DNA of 64,000 bases from Hygrophila difformis (taxonomy: Eukaryota; Streptophyta; Magnoliopsida; Lamiales; Acanthaceae): contig JAOANR010000006.1 of assembly GCA_030278955.1 (NCBI GenBank), positions 25,799,763-25,863,762 of the forward strand, written 5' to 3'. A program made the position numbers and the translations under genes. Shown piece after piece: positions 11,721-23,644 of this stretch. Numbering within the stretch: the stretch's first letter is position 1; every line of letters begins with the position of its first letter. Below the pieces are notes generated by a model. The model was not told the DNA's origin. It searched no databases and saw nothing but the letters and a program-made list of their open reading frames with translations.

Positions 11721-11884
11721 GGGCAAATTATTTATTGGTGCCATTTTGGCACTTTACATTTGTTAAGTAGTACCATTTGACTTTTTATTAGTTTTTAGTA
11801 CCATTGGGTAAATTTTTTAATTTTTTTTTTACCTCTTCTTTAATTTAATTAAATCATTCAATCTTTTTTAAAAGATTCTTCAAA

Positions 11885-12700
11885 TCTTTTGAATTTGTAT
11901 ATTGTAACAACCTATACATTACACATCATATCAAAATCTTCTAAAATTTAATATTACAGACGCTTGAAGTGGTCTGTTCTTGAAAGCTGGTGCTCGACGT
12001 GGTCAACTAGATCCTCATAGTGAACATCATCATCATCATCATCATTGTGAAGGGTCCCAAGGTTTGCTAATAATTATGTTAGCCTGTTCACTGCTTGTTT
12101 TCATCAGCTGCACAATGCATAGTGCGCGCACACACCCAATTCTTGCAATGCCACAAAGAATAATAAAAGGAATTCGAAGCAGCTCTTGTTTTCTTCTTTT
12201 GGAGGAAAAGACGAGAAAATTGAACAACACGACACAATTTTTAACTTGACTTGTGGTTTATTCACCCAATTAATCTACTAGTAATTCCTTAACTATAGAG
12301 CTCTCTGTGTCTGGTCCAAATAGAGAGTATTTCCCTGCGATATACGCTACATTGTTATGATTTGATCACCTTGCACCTTGGATTGCTCCGGCATGACCTG
12401 GATCCTTGATTAAGACATGAATCAACGAAGCTATAAAGATATGAAGTGGTCTTTTGAATTTGTATATTGTAACAATCTATACATTACACATCAAATCAAA
12501 ATCTTCTAAAATTTAATATTACAGACGCTATAAAGATATGACCTGGATCTTTTGAATTTGTATATTGTAACAACCTATACATTACACATCAAATCAAAAT
12601 CTTCTAAAATTTAATATACTCACGGTTGAATTTGTATATTGTAACAACCTATACATTACACATCAAATCAAAATCTTCTAAAATTTAATATACTCACGTC
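11885..12700. repeat. Four copies of a 75-80 bp repeat in the MULE left arm
   Basis: The unit TTTGTATATTGTAACAACCT plus its flank occurs at 11885-11964, 12450-12530, 12548-12625 and 12626-12700. The last two are head to tail. Copies differ by only a few bases. The first two end in ATTACAGACGCT and the last two in ATACTCACG. Function unknown; they could be transposase-binding sites or slippage products. Confidence 0.9.
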
Positions 12701-13850
12701 AATGGCTGAATAATCTCTACTGTTTATCATTGGTCCATGGTGCTTTACTCAGTCCATAAAGATTTTTGCTCCTTTCAAGTTTATCATTGGTCTACTGTTT
12801 ATGCTACTCATCCATAAAGGTCTACTATTTATGCTACTCGTTCATTGGTCTACTGTTTATATATGTTGCTTTCAAGTTTTTCATTGGTCTATTGTTTATC
12901 ATTGGTTTGGTTTGGTTTTGTATTTTATTTTATATGAGGTCTTATATTTAAGAGTTTGGTTGCTTCCAATGGCCTTGAAAGAGAATATAGTACTGTTGGT
13001 TAACCAAAGTAGCTACACTACAACTTTAAAAGTTCATTTTTAGTTGTTTAGTGAAGGCTTGCAATTTAGTGATCAATTAGGAATTATCACGGAAGGTTTT
13101 GTCGACTTTAAATTCAAGATAGAGCAAAATTACAATAAGCTAGCGTGATCTATATTAATTAGCACTTGGGCATTTCGGTTAGTCAAGCATTGATGATCAT
13201 ATTATCCACCTTGGGCCCAAGAGTAATATCTGCAAATCATATATATTGAATATAGGAAAAAGAGGCAAAGAACTTACAACACTGTTCATACAATTTTTAT
13301 ACTCAACTATGATTTGGGCACCTCTTTTTATCTTTGTTTGGCACAAAGCATCGTTCCAATCCCATCTTATCAGCACCACTCAAATAACCACTAAATAAGC
13401 ACTTCAACTGGTAAGCCAGTTTTTGGATCAAAGAAATTAGAATGAATCTCATAACTCTTTTACACAATAGAATCTAATGCCTTTTGTTTTTAAGACTTAA
13501 CCAAAATTATATATGCCTTTTGGAGGATTCAAATAAAGGCCCCTTGTCTAGCTTCCCCCCAGATACCACTCTATATTACAATATCAATATTCTAAGTGTA
13601 TCAGAGATGCATACACAGAGACGTTGGATGATTGGACAATATATGACAAAGGATCTCTGGATTTCATCCAGGACATTAACAAACAACCAATGGAATAATG
13701 AAAGTACCACATTTTCGTAACAAGTATTATTCCAATGCCACCGGTGGACCTGGTCAGTAAATGTTGTGAAAAGAAATTCATAGCCATGCCACCAAATGGC
13801 TTAGGAATTAGGAGCCATTTTTCATCCAATACAGTCCTCTGTTTCCACAA
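12701..13850. other. MULE interior, no firm gene
   Basis: No confident coding region. On the minus strand two short exon-like segments (about 13440-13285 and 13215-13190) are separated by a GTAAGT donor and a TTTGCAG acceptor. I cannot name a protein for them, and stops break the frame. Confidence 0.4.
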
Positions 13851-14640
13851 ATTGGAATTATGAGAATAAGTTTGTGGGAGTCCAAAGGACTTACCTAAAT
13901 GAGACTAGAGCACATGGTAGATGTGATGTTATCTCAAAGGACTATTATTGAGGGGAATTTGATCCATTTTGTATCATATAACTTGAATATATTAGTGTGA
14001 TTTAGGTGAAATATCTTTGAAACAGTGCTGTAGGTAACTGTAGGTTCTTTGCACCAGTACAATTCATTTGATTCTTAATCTGAGCAACAATCAAGCACTT
14101 TCGAAGGTTTGAGGTATTGACATGTTCCTTGTTTTATGTTACATATTCTTCTAACGTACTTAGGTCAAATATGATGGACGAATACAGTCGATCAACTATC
14201 AATTCATTTTGTATATTATGTTGGAAAAGAAATATGAGCTTTGCATGCAGTACCTCAGAAGATAACACTAATTGCCTTATCAAAAATTTGTTGCTGATTA
14301 TTCACGAAAAGATTTTTGTTGAGCAAGTAAACATTCTCGAAAATTCAGTCAGTATCCATGAAGTACCCTTTCGAACTTGTTTAAGTATAGGTATTAATAT
14401 AGTTAAAGTACTGTTATAAACTTATTTAAAGTACTGTTATGAACTTGTTTTAAGTACAGTTATGAACTTGTTTTAAGTACTGTGCTTCAAGTTCCATTAT
14501 GAATATGTCCCAAGTCATCTTTTCCTACTAATTGGAATTATGAGAATAAGTTTGTGGGATTCCAGAATTACTTACGTAAATGAGAGTCTAGCATACGATA
14601 GATTTGATGATATCTCAAAAGACCATTACTGAGGGGACTT
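13851..14640. repeat. Direct duplication of a 110-bp segment in the MULE
   Basis: About 13851-13960 and 14528-14640 are alignable copies. Both carry TTGGAATTATGAGAATAAGT and end in a diverged ATT-x-CTGAGGGGA-type segment. They are more diverged than the repeats at 11885-12700. Sequence between the copies is AT-rich and non-coding. Confidence 0.8.
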
Positions 14641-15660
14641 TAACAGAAAGAAAATACACCTGCACTGTCGTTGAAATGTGCGTTGTCTTCCCTATTGGGA
14701 TTGCAATGATATATCTATTGAAAATTTTCTATGGTGGTAGAAAATCAAGAACTTGAAACCAGGAAACAAAGACTAGGAAAATGGGGAAGTTATCATCCAT
14801 TCTAACACAATCCGACATTTTGCTCTTTTGCTGTATTATTTTTACCATCCCTACTTGTCCACTATGTATTTACTCATTTTTATTTATTTTTGTATTTTTG
14901 TTGTTCATTATTAATTATGTACAACTCCCATCCTACCCAAAATGAATTTCCATTTCTATTTCTATATGTTGTTATTTTATTACTGATGTACTTGGTGTGG
15001 TGTATTGGGGGATCACTTTTCTTTGTTACCGTATTTCAAGTATACTGATAGAATGGTGATACCATATGACAACATGCACTCAGATTTGATGGTTCTGTTT
15101 TTTATTTGGTATGCTTCGCTTACTGACAATAGCAAATGTACCAACGACTACTGGGAACCGAAGAGTATATGAGTAGGAGATAGCTAACTCAATACACATG
15201 CTTCCTATTCAAGTACTGTTACAGACCTAGTTCAAGTACTGTTATGCATATAGTCAAAGTAAGTTCAAGTACTGTTATGCATATAGTCAAAGTACAGTTA
15301 TAGACCTAGTTCAAGTACTGTTATGAATATAGTTCAAGTACTGTTATAGACCTAGTTCAAGTACTTTGGATAGTGCACCTTCGGAACAGCATATATGTTA
15401 TCATATCTGTATCACCAAATTCCGTTAGTTCTCTTATCAATGAATAAGGGTGAATGCAGTTGTTTTAATGTTGGTCAATACATGTAAAGCATTTTGGCAC
15501 AATTCATCTTTGGTTCATTTTTATGTAAATAGTCAACATACTTTTATAGACCTAGTTCAAGTACTGTTAGGCGTATACTCAAAGTATAGTTATAGACCTA
15601 GTTAAATTACTGTTATGTATATAGTTAAGGTACTGTTACAAACATGTGAGAGTGCCACTA
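14398..15660. repeat. Interspersed short-repeat array AAGTACTGTTA
   Basis: A unit of roughly 22-26 bp built on TTCAAGTACTGTTAT with GACCTAGTT or GAATATAGTT spacers recurs at 14398-14478, 15211-15365 and 15540-15660. Together there are more than twelve copies of AAGTACTGTTA or close variants. It lies just downstream of the 3' end of the MURA gene and upstream of the convergent ORF. Confidence 0.85.
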
Positions 15661-15698
15661 TGAACTTACAGCACTGTTGATTTATGATATAGCGCAAA

Positions 15699-15965
15699 AT
15701 GCCTCCTAAAAAAGCAACGTCAACTATCATCACTCGTTGTTCTGCACAAAAGTTCAAAGAAGTTATAAATAAATTAGATAATGAGATGACATTGCTGCAA
15801 AAACAAGCCATATACAACATTCCATTCGCACATATGATCGAGATGCCTATGGAGAAGAGCAGTCCCTCGAAGCTTCACGCACTACTTTCATGCTTCAACC
15901 CACAGAAAAGAACTTTTGTGCTTCGTGGAGAGTTATCGATTGTGTTATCATCGAATGAGTTCTCA
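15699..15965 (+). pseudogene. N-terminal fragment resembling MULE-borne Ulp1-family proteins
   Basis: ATG 15699 opens a frame beginning MPPKKATSTIITRCS, followed by KFKEVINKL, a QKQAIYNI segment and CFNPQKRTFVLRG. This order of motifs (RCSP-type start, 'Q+xAI..I.F', 'FDP...L..G') is what I recall from the N-terminus of plant Ulp1-protease-family proteins carried by Kaonashi-type MULEs. The frame stays open to 16163, but from about 15965 it runs antisense through the transposase gene, so the meaningful part ends near there. No cysteine-protease catalytic domain is present in the window. The assignment is by remembered pattern and needs a profile search. Confidence 0.5.
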
Positions 15966-18196
15966 TGCGTCGTTACTTTCTACACCAAACGTGGGGATGG
16001 GTCTAATGATTGCTTCATAAGTCTTCTTATAGGCTGCTACCGTGTACCGAGCATCGCAATAATTATAGGGACTGTGGCCCACTGTCTCAATACATGCACA
16101 TGCATGGGGACATGGTATTCTCAACAGTTGCCACATCCTGCAGGTGCAGGTGTGTTGTTTTAGATCAACAGTGACAGAACTATCACCGTCCATCACTTCA
16201 TACATGAGTGGGCATGATCTTTTTGGGGCAAATGTATGAGATGACTCATAATTTTGTCTAACCACCTCATTCGGTACAGGACATAATGATGAAATCATTC
16301 CTTGTGCCTTCTCCCTCCTCTTATTCATCATGGTCATGCAGCTCAGTCTTAATCTAGCATTGCTACTGGAGGCAGGCTACGCGCTTTGAGGACCCATGAG
16401 TCCCAACTCTCTGCGAGGTTCGTTGTTGTCTTACCCCATCTATTCCCGGGAAATAGTGCATTCGCCCAACATGAAGGATCTGAATTGATTAGGTAGTCTT
16501 CAGCCAGTGGCATCGATTCAAAAATATCATGCATATGTCCATTATACTCTAACAATGTAGGAGCATATGCTGCTTTCTTTAGCACACTGACCCAGAAATC
16601 ATTATTCTTTTTGGGATAACTCTTCTTCATGACCTACAATGACATTTAAAGGAGATATTAGTGAGTCGCCCCATTTGTGAATGTATGAATAAATTAGGTC
16701 AGCACTATTCAGTACATCACAACACTTTATTCAAATTGTAAAGGTAGAATATAAAGTGGATAACACGATTAAAATCATATACCTCTTTCTTGAAATTATC
16801 CCCCAAATGCCTTAGACAATATGCATGTTGTGAGCGATCAAATATTAATGGTACTGCCCTCGTCAACCCATGATGACGGTCACTAAAGAAAGTGAATTCC
16901 TCAAATGATATCGGGCCAGCCACACTTTTAATTGCATCACGCAGTTTAAGGCAAAACCACTCCCAATTCTCATTCGTCTCAGCATTATCAACTGTAAAAT
17001 ATACATCAACACAAAACAAAATGAGAATGCAGCATATTTATGTGGACAGACGATTGTTATCCCCCATTGTTTTATTACTGAATTCACTTACTCGCGTAGG
17101 CTATTGTGAACATTCCATTATCCGCATTTTTAGAGGTAGCACCCAACAAATGTCCATTCCACATTGACGTTATATGTGTGCCATCGAGGAACACTATGGG
17201 TCTACAACCCCGCACAAACCCATATATAGAGGCCCCTAGGCATATAAATACTCGAAGAAATTGATTTGTGATGGGCTTGATTTCGAGATCTGCCATGCTC
17301 CCTGGATTTGTCTGTTTTAGAGCCTCACAGTACCACCTTAGCTTATCAAAACACTTCTCATCATCGCCATATATCTCATTCATTGCCTTCTCTTTTCCAT
17401 ACCATACCACGTGGTAATTTACATATACTCCATACTTCGCTCTAATATCATCTACAGCATCACATGGCTTGTATAATGGATCGTGCATCTACAGCATTAC
17501 AATAATTCTTTTATCCGTATTCTTCTTATATCTAAACGACCGCCGAATTGCAATGCAATAGTTTTTCAGAGTTTACCGAAACTCTTTTGCATCGGTAAAC
17601 ATTTGACCCTGACCACGGATCCCACGAGCATAGGCATCGACTGTGCTTTCGTCTATTAACTTTGTGGCATATTCATTGGATTTCGCAACCAATCCATCAT
17701 CAATCCTACAAGTACAAAATAGTAGGTAAATACAGAAAATGGTATCTCTTTAATAATGCATCAAATGTGAAATTAAACAGGTCAACCCAGTAAAAGGTAC
17801 CGGTGAATCCATCATATTATACAGTAAGTTATGAAAATGTGAACAAGTGTAACTAAAAGATTTATGACCCGGTTACCTCGGTCCATTGCGACATGTTGGT
17901 GGATCCGGTTGCCTTGCAATCATGTCACACATTCGACTTTTAAAGTTAGCATGCACTTCACACATTGTGGTGACATCTTCATCACTAAACAAAGTAACAT
18001 GTAACTGCGTTCCTGGAACAAGGTACTTTACTATTGTTGATGGCTCATTAATTTCACTCCATCTTTTAGAGAGTTGGGAATATAACCCACTTAATGTTGA
18101 CTCTTTGTGCACTTTGAATATATGCAATTCTTCACCATATCTGCACCCCAACATGAGACTGTCGTAGCATCCATCACGTTCACTGCTGGACCCCAT
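15963..18196 (-). pseudogene. MURA-type MULE transposase, multi-exon and frameshifted
   Basis: Read on the minus strand: first exon 18196-17873 (MGSSSERDGCYD..., a PB1-like beta region with YLVPGTQLHVTLFSDEDV). A decayed MuDR-type region with a stop lies at about 17700-17490. The core follows at 17488-17092 with KTNPGS-like and GCRPIVFLDGTH (first catalytic Asp). An exon at 16991-16793 has NWEWFCLKL and FFSDRHHGL (second Asp), with GTATAT donor and TTTACAG acceptor. An exon at about 16630-16350 follows. After a frame slip, 16337-15963 carries the SWIM finger C-x-C...CPH. Known role: binds the terminal inverted repeats and cuts the ends. Stops and slips indicate an inactive copy. Confidence 0.88.
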
Positions 18197-20066
18197 TTCT
18201 CAAATTCACTCTTTGCTATTATGATTCTACACCATTGTAAATTCTAATAAGATCACGTACAAATAGTAAAAACTAACAATATAAAGGATATGTTTATCCA
18301 ATTGTACTATTAATGAATTAATAATATTAACGGAGCTATAGGTTGCTACATTCTAAAATAAATTTAAGTGAGATCTATTTAACAAATAAATAACCAAACT
18401 GGCACACAAACAATTCTTTGTTGTTTCCATTACATAAATAGGACTCAAGCAAGTTAGCAAGCTTCTGATCACAATCAGCTTCCAACCCCACAGAAAGGTT
18501 ACGACATGCATCTTGTCGTAAGAAATTTCACATACAGATTACTCGGCAAAAGCACATAATCAAAAGAACACATCAACTACTCTAATTTTTCACTAAATGT
18601 TCCACTTGACAACCAATCAGCTCCACTTTAGGCAAATCAATAGAGATGTTGATTATGATCACGATGATATCTTGTTTTAATTTATTCAAGTGAATATTGC
18701 CCGTCAGTTACATGTGTTTTTCTTCCCGAATCAATAGCATACAAGTGAGAAAAAATGCATATCTAACTTAATTCAGTCATAGAATGGAAAAACAACACAA
18801 GAACCTAGGGACCTTATGCGTGATATGAATTTTTTCATATTGGTTGTGTCAAATGCAGCATAATGATAAACAAAAATGCTATATGAAGCAATTAGGTGTG
18901 TGGTTGGATTCCTAAATGTTAGATATTTAAAATTACACAAAAAAATACCATCAATGTGACAGAAACTCATCAAATTCTGAACTGCACAAATCACTAGTGA
19001 GAACACACATATGACTTCCCTTTTATTGTAACAGAGACAACCGGGCAACATCAATAACAAATGATGCTGAATTGACAATTTAATCCTCTGACTCCTTTTC
19101 ACATAGAAGCTACACCAGCACTCACCTCATCTGCAGCACAAGCTCAAATCACAAGAAATCACAGTGGAGATAAAAAGTTGGCACCAATTGGTTGAGTTGA
19201 TGTCATGTTGCTGTCAGGAAGAAATCACAGGATCAACTCCCAATGGCTATCAATTCGTGAAGAACACTTTATGTTAACCAATACCAAAGGGCTAAAATGC
19301 AAAAATAATTCCAAATTCAACACAATAATACAGTTCCTATACAGCAAAATCACGTTCATTGCCAGGTGCAGTTGATAGACAATCTATCACCTTCCGCAGT
19401 GAAATTCTGGTGTTAGGTCACATGAGTATGTTTATGAGTCATTTCTAACCAAAAAGAAATCATGTTCATTGCTTATAGGCCCAGCCATTAGTCAAAGAAA
19501 ATTTAACAAAGTTTGGGAGAACAGCACCAACCGGCACCTAGCGACAACCATGTAAGCTGGAAAAATGAACTCATTAGACTTCTTCAATCCATATAGGAAG
19601 TATTTATCCTATAATCTTGCTCTCATAACCATATACCACTTATATTAAAATAAAAACTACCACAGAAGTAAAATTTGATATAATAAGGATGGTACAGGTC
19701 AAGAATCCACATAATCTCTAGTGCTCTACAGTCTACAATCAGGGACAGATTTCTATCACCAGTACATACAATATGAATGTATTTAATTGCTTGAGACGAC
19801 AACTATACATAGTAAAAAGAAGACCGTCAGGACATAAATTTCTTAAAGAATTCAAGAAATTAAGCTCCTATCAACATAAACTAAGTAAATTTTACTAATG
19901 GGAACCATTGAAAGCAAACTACCAACCTAAATCTTATGTGGATAGAATGGCTGAATCGAACTGAAATCAGGAGCGGAATCTTAGATGGGTTCACAATAAC
20001 ACGCAAAGGGTTTTCACGATAAAGAGTATTGGCTTCGATGTAGTTTGATGTTGATTTTCTACAGTG
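18197..20066. other. MULE 5' non-coding region upstream of the transposase
   Basis: AT-rich sequence with no convincing reading frame on either strand. By position it should hold the transposase promoter, leader and perhaps introns. Confidence 0.5.
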
Positions 20067-20070
20067 GAGT

Positions 20071-20200
20071 GTTCCAATCCGTTCTGGAGCCCTGCTTCTG
20101 GTTCGATCTTCTCTGGTTTTGTGGAAGTGCGAGCGTTCCAATCCGATCGCTGGAGCCCTGCTTTTGTTTCGATGTTCTCTGGCTTTGTGGAAGTGCGAGC
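20071..20200. repeat. Tandem duplication, 64-66 bp unit, near the MULE right end
   Basis: Copy one 20071-20134 and copy two 20135-20200 both run from GTTCCAATCC to GGAAGTGCGAGC with a few substitutions. The segment is richer in GC than its surroundings and probably lies in the leader of the minus-strand transposase transcript. Confidence 0.85.
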
Positions 20201-20418
20201 GGGAGTTTAGATTCTGTTATTTTTCTCTTTTAAATAACACAATACAGTATAGGGCAAATTATTTATTACAGTAAATACATAGTAAATACAGTAAAACTGT
20301 AATTTTTTACAGTAAATATTTATAGATTTACCTAATGGTACTAAAAAGTAATAAAAAGTCAAATGGTACCATTTAACAAATGAAAAGTATCAAAATGACA
20401 CTAATAAATAATTTGCCC

Positions 20419-20427
20419 AAACTTATA
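20419..20427. repeat. MULE target-site duplication, right
   Basis: AAACTTATA, identical to 11712-11720. Confidence 0.9.
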
Positions 20428-20622
20428 TTGGAAATAGAGGTTTGAAAAATATTTTAATTGTTTTTCGAAAACTAAATATTTATATTCATATACTTTTATA
20501 TAACATTATCAACCATCCTCAATTAATAAAATTATTATTTTTATTAGAGAAAAAATATAACACCTGCATATAAAGTGCGGATGAAAAATTTATTCCCAAT
20601 TAGAATTACTGGATATGAAGTA

Positions 20623-20960
20623 ATCCCTCCATCCCATTAGAAGTGTCTCAAAAATTTTGAGCACGGTATTTTATGTGGGGATAGTTAGTATTTAATGTAA
20701 GGGTAGATTAATATTTAAAGTAAGGGTAAATTAGTAATTTATGTAATGTGCTTGAATTTTTAATTAAGTTATTTATATATGATATGATGGGTTGTGAGTT
20801 GATATTTATTAATAGTAGTGGGTGTATATTTATTTATTGAGGTGATGTGATGGGTGTAGGTGTGTGATTAATATTTAATGATTTCTTAAAATGAAAATGA
20901 GACAAAGGTGTTGGGACGGATCAAAAAGGAAAGTGAGATATAAATATGGGACGGAGGGAG
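20623..20960. mobile_element. Stowaway-type MITE
   Basis: Left end ATCCCTCCATCCCA and right end TGGGACGGAGGGAG are inverted, flanked by TA dinucleotides (20621-20622 and 20961-20962). This is the CTCCCTCCGTCCC signature of Stowaway (Tc1/mariner) MITEs. No coding content. Confidence 0.85.
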
Positions 20961-20985
20961 TACTATATTTCTTCTTCACATTTAG

Positions 20986-21081
20986 AACAGCCAACAAAGG
21001 TTGTAGGAAATAATAGTGAGACATAAATAATGGAATACTCCCTTTTTTTTTGTGTAACAGCCAACAAAGGTTGTAGGAAAA
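20986..21081. repeat. Local duplication of a 25-bp segment
   Basis: ACAGCCAACAAAGGTTGTAG occurs at about 20987-21006 and 21058-21077, 71 bp apart. Confidence 0.85.
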
Positions 21082-21249
21082 AAAAATTAAAAAAGAAAAA
21101 ACAACAACGGATCAGTTGGCCCATGGGAACCACGTGCCGGCGCGTCTGCTGAAAGCAAAGGCCGCCACGTCGTGAAGAAAGATTATGCATCCGCTCCTAA
21201 GTTGGCAAAAAAAAAAAATATATGGAATACTATTAGTATAACCAACCAA

Positions 21250-21706
21250 CCAAGGTTATCAAGATCGAGATTTTAGCTAGGATCGATTTCGTCTTTCTAT
21301 ATATGATCGGGATCGTAGGATCGAATTTAGATCCTAAGATCCTATAAACTTGCAACAATATATAAACATAATTATACTTAATAACAAATGAAAGCATAAC
21401 ATATAATATTATTTGGTAAATGAAGCAATAAAGCACTATAAATAGTCAAAAATAAAATTCAATGTCGCTTTTATGAAAAACATGAGATTATGGGAGCATG
21501 TTTCAAATTTTGGTAGGATCGAATAGTATAGGATTGTAAGATTCTACCATTAAAATCGAGATTCTACAATCAAGATCGGAATCAAAATCGAGATCCTACT
21601 AAATTGAAGATCCTACAAAGATTCAGATCATTTTTATGAAATGAGTGAATGAGTCGTAAAATCGTAAGATCTTAATATCAATATCGAAATCTTAATACCA
21701 ACCCTA
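21250..21706. mobile_element. Probable MITE with GATC-rich subterminal repeats
   Basis: Left end AAGGTTATCAAGATCGAGAT and the reverse complement of the right end (AGGGTTGGTATTAAGATTTC) are similar. The interior repeats AGGATCG, GATCCTA and AAGATCG many times on both strands. The layout suggests a non-autonomous DNA transposon, perhaps hAT. I cannot define the target duplication. Confidence 0.5.
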
Positions 21707-21848
21707 ATGATTTACTTAAAAGGTATAGTCAAACCCATTCGAGACACACAAGAAAATATCACTACTGTATTCATTCAATTTTTAATTTATTTCTTTATTA
21801 CTTTTACAAAATAAATATATTTGTATCCCACCAACTCTAAAGACATAT

Positions 21849-22104
21849 AGGATGGTTTGACCTAGTGGTCAAGTTTTCAATTTTTTATTTTATAGCCGGG
21901 ATCGAATTCTCATCCAACTCTTATTCCTTCACTATTTTTTTTATAACTTGTGTAGTATTGTATAAGGTTCGAAATGGTGAATTGAGGTAGATAGACCGAT
22001 GATCCAACATAAGACGCTACTAGCTTCGTGGATTGATCGATTTTTTATGCCATTTATTCTGATATTTATCGGTTAAGTATACTTGTATTGGCAAAAAAAA
22101 AAAA
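21849..22104 (+). mobile_element. tRNA-derived SINE, probable
   Basis: A-box-like GACCTAGTGGTCAAG near 21860 and B-box-like GGGATCGAATTCTC near 21899 are spaced as in tRNA-derived SINEs, and a 12-A tail ends at about 22104. Internal pol III promoter boxes of this type drive SINE transcription. No convincing target duplication was found. Confidence 0.55.
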
Positions 22105-22384
22105 GCATTTGTTTTGAAATCATTCTTGTAAAACTCACTTTTTAAAAATTAAAGAATTTTAACTTGGTGATATTTTGCTTTTTTAAAATGTTGTTGGCCA
22201 GTCGTAATAGCCCTTATTGTTATTGGAAATATCTCTACCATTCATAAGATGTATTTTTATAATGGACTTTTTGCAATGGAATTTTCTTTCGCAAATTAAA
22301 GGGAGATACTTATATGGATAAACTTGCCAATTTTGTTGTCAATAATCAGGTATTCGAAGCCTCATTGGGCGATAAACTTACCAA

Positions 22385-22551
22385 ATTTTGTTTTTAAAGT
22401 CTGATATTCGAGTGTGGCAAAGGGTGTGGAGGTCCAAACCACATAAATTACAAAGCTATAAAGTGAAGGGATAGGGGGCGGGTGAAAATCGAACCTCTAA
22501 CCATAAGATTGAAAGTCATGATAGTTGACCACTAAACCAAGTCATCATCCA
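22385..22551 (-). mobile_element. tRNA-derived SINE (minus strand) with 14-bp target duplication
   Basis: GATAAACTTACCAA flanks the element on both sides (22371-22384 and 22552-22565). On the minus strand it begins with TTGGTTTAGTGGTCAACT (A box) and has GAGGTTCGATTTTCAC (B box), then CCCCCTATCCC and a short 3' tail. Confidence 0.85.
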
Positions 22552-22898
22552 GATAAACTTACCAATTGAATTATGGAAGATAATTTTAACAAAAAACAAT
22601 AGCACTTTAAAAGTTTTATACTCTATAATAATAATTTTTTTGGGATAGTGATAATAATTCATTAATTATTTTATCTCAATATATGGGAATGTAAAAATTT
22701 ATTTCCCCTTTTTCAATAAGAAAGCATTTGGTTGTAACCTTATTTTGGGAAAAAAGGATTCTTTTAAGTTAAAATGGAAAAAGTGTGTTTAAGAGGGATG
22801 AATTGTGGTAAATGATAATGTTCACTCATAAAAGTATTGGTAAATTATCAAAATAATATATTAAAATTCATTCATTCTCAAAATTATCCAAAGCTATT

Positions 22899-23070
22899 GG
22901 GGATGGGGACTTAGCCCAAGTAGTTAAGTCCATCGACTTCCAACGGAAGGTTGGAGATTCGATTCCCCACCGCCCCCTATCCATCCTTTTTATTCCCCTT
23001 TGTAATTTGTATGACATGGGCTCCCACCACCCCTCTCCTAGCCTATACAGGTTGTTCAGCAAAAAAAATA
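22899..23070 (+). mobile_element. tRNA-derived SINE with 14-bp target duplication
   Basis: TATCCAAAGCTATT is repeated at 22885-22898 and 23071-23084. Inside are A-box-like TTAGCCCAAGTAGTTAAG and B-box-like GGAGATTCGATTCCCC, the 3' segment AGCCTATACAGGTTGTTCAG and an A-tail. Related copies lie at 22385, 23466, 25581, 26112, 41727 and 62038. Confidence 0.92.
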
Positions 23071-23465
23071 TATCCAAAGCTATTATAAAAATAATATTTG
23101 GCAATTTTTGGTTAAGGTATAGAGTGTGATTATGCGATGCGATAGTAAGATTATATGATGGGTTGAACTTTAAAATGCTACCAAAAAATATGCATGTTCG
23201 GACATCAAAATTATAAACATCACAAAATTCGTTGCGTGCATCACATACTTGCATCACAAAAAAAGGTTTTGCTTAGCATATTCTGCATGTGTAGAATCTG
23301 TACCCTAACTAGTCCCAATTTTTGATGTGAATACGTCCTTTTTAGATGATCTCCAATGGGTGAAAATCCACTTTTCGTCATATAAGATTTTATATATATA
23401 TGTATTATAAAATATAATTAATATTTTATAAATTTTACCCTGCCCGGTTCAAAATAATTACAAAA

Positions 23466-23644
23466 ATGGATGATAACTTGGCATAGTAATTAAGTCACTG
23501 GCTTCCAACTTTATAATAGAGGATTGGATCCTACACCCGACATCGCGGCCCACTATCTCTCCCTTTTATTTATTTCTAATTTGTGTGGCATGACTGCATG
23601 GACCCATACAACCCATTTCTCTGGCATTTGGCTTCGAAAAATAA
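23466..23644 (+). mobile_element. tRNA-derived SINE with 15-bp target duplication
   Basis: AAAATAATTACAAAA is repeated at 23451-23465 and 23645-23659. Inside are an A-box-like TTGGCATAGTAATTAAGTC, a B-box-like GAGGATTGGATCCTAC (diverged) and the family 3' domain TTTGTGTGGCATGA. Confidence 0.85.

Larger units (their letters stand above)
11721..20418 (-). mobile_element. Mutator-like element (MULE), 8.7 kb, with transposase and a second ORF
   Basis: The termini begin GGGCAAATTATTTATT and form inverted repeats of about 100 bp (11721-11820 and about 20320-20418). Perfect 9-bp duplications AAACTTATA flank them. A MURA-type transposase lies on the minus strand (15963-18196), and a convergent ORF lies on the plus strand (15699 onward). 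The left third carries several short direct-repeat families. The transposase has frameshifts, so the copy is probably immobile. The exact target duplication and clear inverted repeats suggest insertion is not ancient. Confidence 0.92.

Noticed and set aside
11980..12249. Plus-strand ORF with a run of seven His
   Set aside because: The His run is a CAT trinucleotide repeat inside a MULE arm; no other protein feature supports it.
14398..15660. CRISPR-like spaced repeats
   Set aside because: Spacers are themselves repetitive and the host is a plant nuclear genome; the array is an internal MULE repeat.
21131..21136. CACGTG G-box as a promoter element
   Set aside because: It stands alone in a small GC-rich patch with no gene beside it.
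22899..23070. tRNA gene candidates from A- and B-box motifs
   Set aside because: No cloverleaf or acceptor stem forms; target duplications and A-tails show SINEs instead. The same applies to the other SINE copies.
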